Shown piece by piece: positions 4,133-5,848 of a stretch of 5,848 bases of DNA. The DNA lies in the NCBI GenBank assembly GCA_028717165.1, contig JAQUOK010000236.1, positions 1 through 5,848 of the forward strand, given 5' to 3'. Position 1 is the first letter of the stretch; every line of letters starts with the position of its first letter. Source of the stretch: Victivallaceae bacterium. Lineage in GTDB: Bacteria; Verrucomicrobiota; Lentisphaeria; Victivallales; Victivallaceae. Under the pieces are notes generated by a model, which had not been told where the DNA came from, searched no databases, and saw only the letters and a list, made by a program, of their open reading frames with translations. Made by a program: the position numbers and the translations under genes.

Positions 4133-5848
4133 ATGTTTCAGTGGATTAAAAAATATCGTTTAATAATTTTGCCGTTTTTTCTGGTTTTATTTTTTCTGTT
4201 TTCTTTATTTGCCGCTACTTCCGAAAAGAAATTAAAGCTGACGGAGAATATGTTTGGCAGTGATTCCCCCACGCTTCAGGGGAAAGTCAAGTTTGCTATA
4301 AGTAAAACGGTATATCTCCCGTACGTCGAAAAAAAGCTTTTGATAGCGGCAAGACATCCGCTGGCCAGATATTTTATGTTTTATAGAGTTGTTGTTTCTG
4401 ATCGGAAAAGTTATTGGGTCTGTCCGGAACTGAGGATATCAAAGACCAGGGAAGGAAAAATAAAAATAATAACCCTTGACCAGAACCTGCCGTGGCGTTT
4501 TTGGGCGCTTGGGATTTCAATAGCCATGTTGCTGCTGCCATGTGTGATATATCCTTATTGGCATAAAAAACGTGCTGATATTCTGGTTAAGTACAGTACG
4601 CTGAAGGACTGGTTCAATGTAAGTATTATTTGGGGTACGTGCTGGCTGTCGCTGGTTCTGCTGTTGATATGTTCAGACAATCTGATAACTTCCGCTTCCG
4701 ATGATCCGGGTTATTTCAAAACTGCGCATGATATGCTTGCGCTTGATTTTAAGGGCCCGTGGACATTTACTATAGGGTTGGGATTGTGGTATATTCCTTT
4801 CATTCTCAGCCTCGGCGCTGAAACATTTTATGATATTGCGCTTCAGTTCGCGAACTTTTGCGGTTTTATCGTCATGCCGGCGACCATAATATTGACCTAT
4901 TTTGTCATAAAAAAGCTTGCCGCATCCCGTTCCAAAGCTCTTGTTTCGGTAATCATGTTAGCGTTATTTCCATTTTTCTATCACTATCTGCAGGACTGGA
5001 ATGAGCATTGTTTCAAGGCATTTTTCTCTATTCCGTCGGTATCATTTAATAACCGTTTTTATAATACGATCTTGTTATGCGGCTATAATTGCATGAGCGA
5101 TACCCCGTCAAATTTCCTGATAATGCTATGTTGTCTGCTTATTTTGTATATGCCGGTAAAAATAAGATTTGCCGTTGTCGTTTCTCTTGTTTACGCGCTT
5201 GCGTGTCTCGTCAGGATCAATAATATATTTTTTGCGCCTCTGTTGGCCTGGCTGTTCTGGAAACGGCTTTCCGAAAAAGATGTCAATATCAGATATACCC
5301 TGAAAACAGCGGCCGCTGCCGCTGCCGTTTTCCTGATCGGTTTTTTACCGCAGTTGATTATCAACCAGTTACAATTCGGTTCTTTTCTTACTTTTCCCTA
5401 TATTCTTCATAATAATGAATCTGCGAAAGGATTTCAATTGGCGGTTCTGGATACCGGGATAAATTTCATGGGCGGAGCCAATTTTGCCATATGGGCTGCG
5501 GGGCTCAGCGGAATGCTGTTTATCCGGAACCGTCAGCTCAGAAATACTTTAGTGCTGTGGGCAGTTCCGGTAATTCTGTTTTTCTTCGGCTATCCGTGTA
5601 TCTTTACTGATGCCCGCCGTTTTATCATTACTTCGTTTGCCGCCATGGTTGCCGCTTTTGTTTGTGTTGAGGTTTGGGAAGAGCTGTCGGTTAAGGAGAG
5701 AATTGCCTCATCTATAATTATGGGTGCAGGGCTTTTGTTCCTTACGCCTGACTGTTACCTCCATCCTGAATACTTGCCTTTTGAACTGCAAAATTGCAGT
5801 TGGGGTGTGAAATTCGTTACTGTGATGAGTATTCTGATGCCGTTGCTT
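4133..5848 (+). CDS. Multi-pass membrane protein of the GT-C glycosyltransferase type (runs off the right edge)
   Basis: The frame stays open for 572 residues to the edge; a TAG directly before ATG 4133 fixes this as the first possible start. About 14 hydrophobic spans are visible. GT-C hallmarks start after the third span with an acidic loop, SASDDPGYFKTAHDMLALDFKGPW (187-210). The DD at 190-191 sits where GT-C enzymes of the ArnT/PMT type keep the catalytic acidic residues. Later come ALACLVRINNIFFAPLL (355-371), FLPQLIINQLQFGSFLTFPY (404-423), which is like the conserved 'RN..FG.P..FPY' segment, and FTDARRFIITSFAA (491-504). Members transfer sugars from polyprenyl-phosphate donors outside the cytoplasmic membrane; the acceptor is unknown. 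Unusually, a TM segment (9-29), a soluble domain of about 90 residues (30-120) and a second TM segment (122-142) precede the core. The ribosome site is weak (GGGA about 13 nt upstream). Confidence 0.75.
   Translation, partial: MFQWIKKYRLIILPFFLVLFFLFSLFAATSEKKLKLTENMFGSDSPTLQGKVKFAISKTVYLPYVEKKLLIAARHPLARYFMFYRVVVSDRKSYWVCPELRISKTREGKIKIITLDQNLPWRFWALGISIAMLLLPCVIYPYWHKKRADILVKYSTLKDWFNVSIIWGTCWLSLVLLLICSDNLITSASDDPGYFKTAHDMLALDFKGPWTFTIGLGLWYIPFILSLGAETFYDIALQFANFCGFIVMPATIILTYFVIKKLAASRSKALVSVIMLALFPFFYHYLQDWNEHCFKAFFSIPSVSFNNRFYNTILLCGYNCMSDTPSNFLIMLCCLLILYMPVKIRFAVVVSLVYALACLVRINNIFFAPLLAWLFWKRLSEKDVNIRYTLKTAAAAAAVFLIGFLPQLIINQLQFGSFLTFPYILHNNESAKGFQLAVLDTGINFMGGANFAIWAAGLSGMLFIRNRQLRNTLVLWAVPVILFFFGYPCIFTDARRFIITSFAAMVAAFVCVEVWEELSVKERIASSIIMGAGLLFLTPDCYLHPEYLPFELQNCSWGVKFVTVMSILMPLL

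Overview
This 5.85-kb window is bacterial, with moderate GC, standard bacterial start and stop codons, and Shine-Dalgarno sites before some of its genes. It carries six protein genes; the first runs off the left edge and the last off the right edge. Adjacent genes always lie on opposite strands (-, +, -, +, -, +), so every gene must be its own transcription unit. The mix of genes, plus a GGAGGGCGAG...CGAGCCG-type inverted repeat of a kind I associate with Lentisphaerae/Verrucomicrobia-like genomes, suggests a member of the PVC group, possibly an anaerobic Lentisphaerota/Victivallales-type organism. The genes are a GntR regulator apparently fused to a sugar-type sensor domain, an MtaA-like UroD-family protein, a DUF985 cupin and an Hsp20. 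The taxonomic call is inference only.

Layout. 1-274 (-): N-terminus of a GntR-family regulator, cut just as its effector domain begins. 275-606: divergent control region with a palindrome and short repeats, a sigma-54-like promoter (TGGCAC-N5-ATGCT) facing the next gene, and a 12-base perfect match to the 16S anti-Shine-Dalgarno tail. 607-1104 (+): Hsp20 small heat-shock protein, followed by a strong intrinsic terminator. 1189-1677 (-): DUF985/cupin_5 protein. 1678-1865: divergent promoter region with two perfect inverted repeats. 1866-2681 (+): class I SAM-dependent methyltransferase. 2686-3672 (-): UroD-superfamily protein with the HxC...C zinc-ligand pattern of MtaA/CmuA-type corrinoid:thiol methyltransferases. 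It converges on the methyltransferase gene with only 4 bp between them. 3673-4132: non-coding, with an operator-like inverted repeat, a terminator-like hairpin with no gene before it, and a 199-bp MITE-like element. 4133-5848 (+): a multi-pass membrane protein of the GT-C glycosyltransferase type with an unusual N-terminal module.

The genes do not form an obvious single pathway. Two one-carbon (methyl) transfer proteins are neighbours but convergently transcribed, so any link would be functional rather than through an operon. The most distinctive non-coding structure is the MITE-like element at 3885-4083. It has perfect 22-bp terminal inverted repeats and matching 5-bp ATATT flanks, and it encloses a second, different inverted repeat. 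It looks like a non-autonomous mobile element, with a REP-like palindrome inside it, sitting just before the glycosyltransferase gene. I found no CRISPR array, tRNA, rRNA, integrase or defence cassette.
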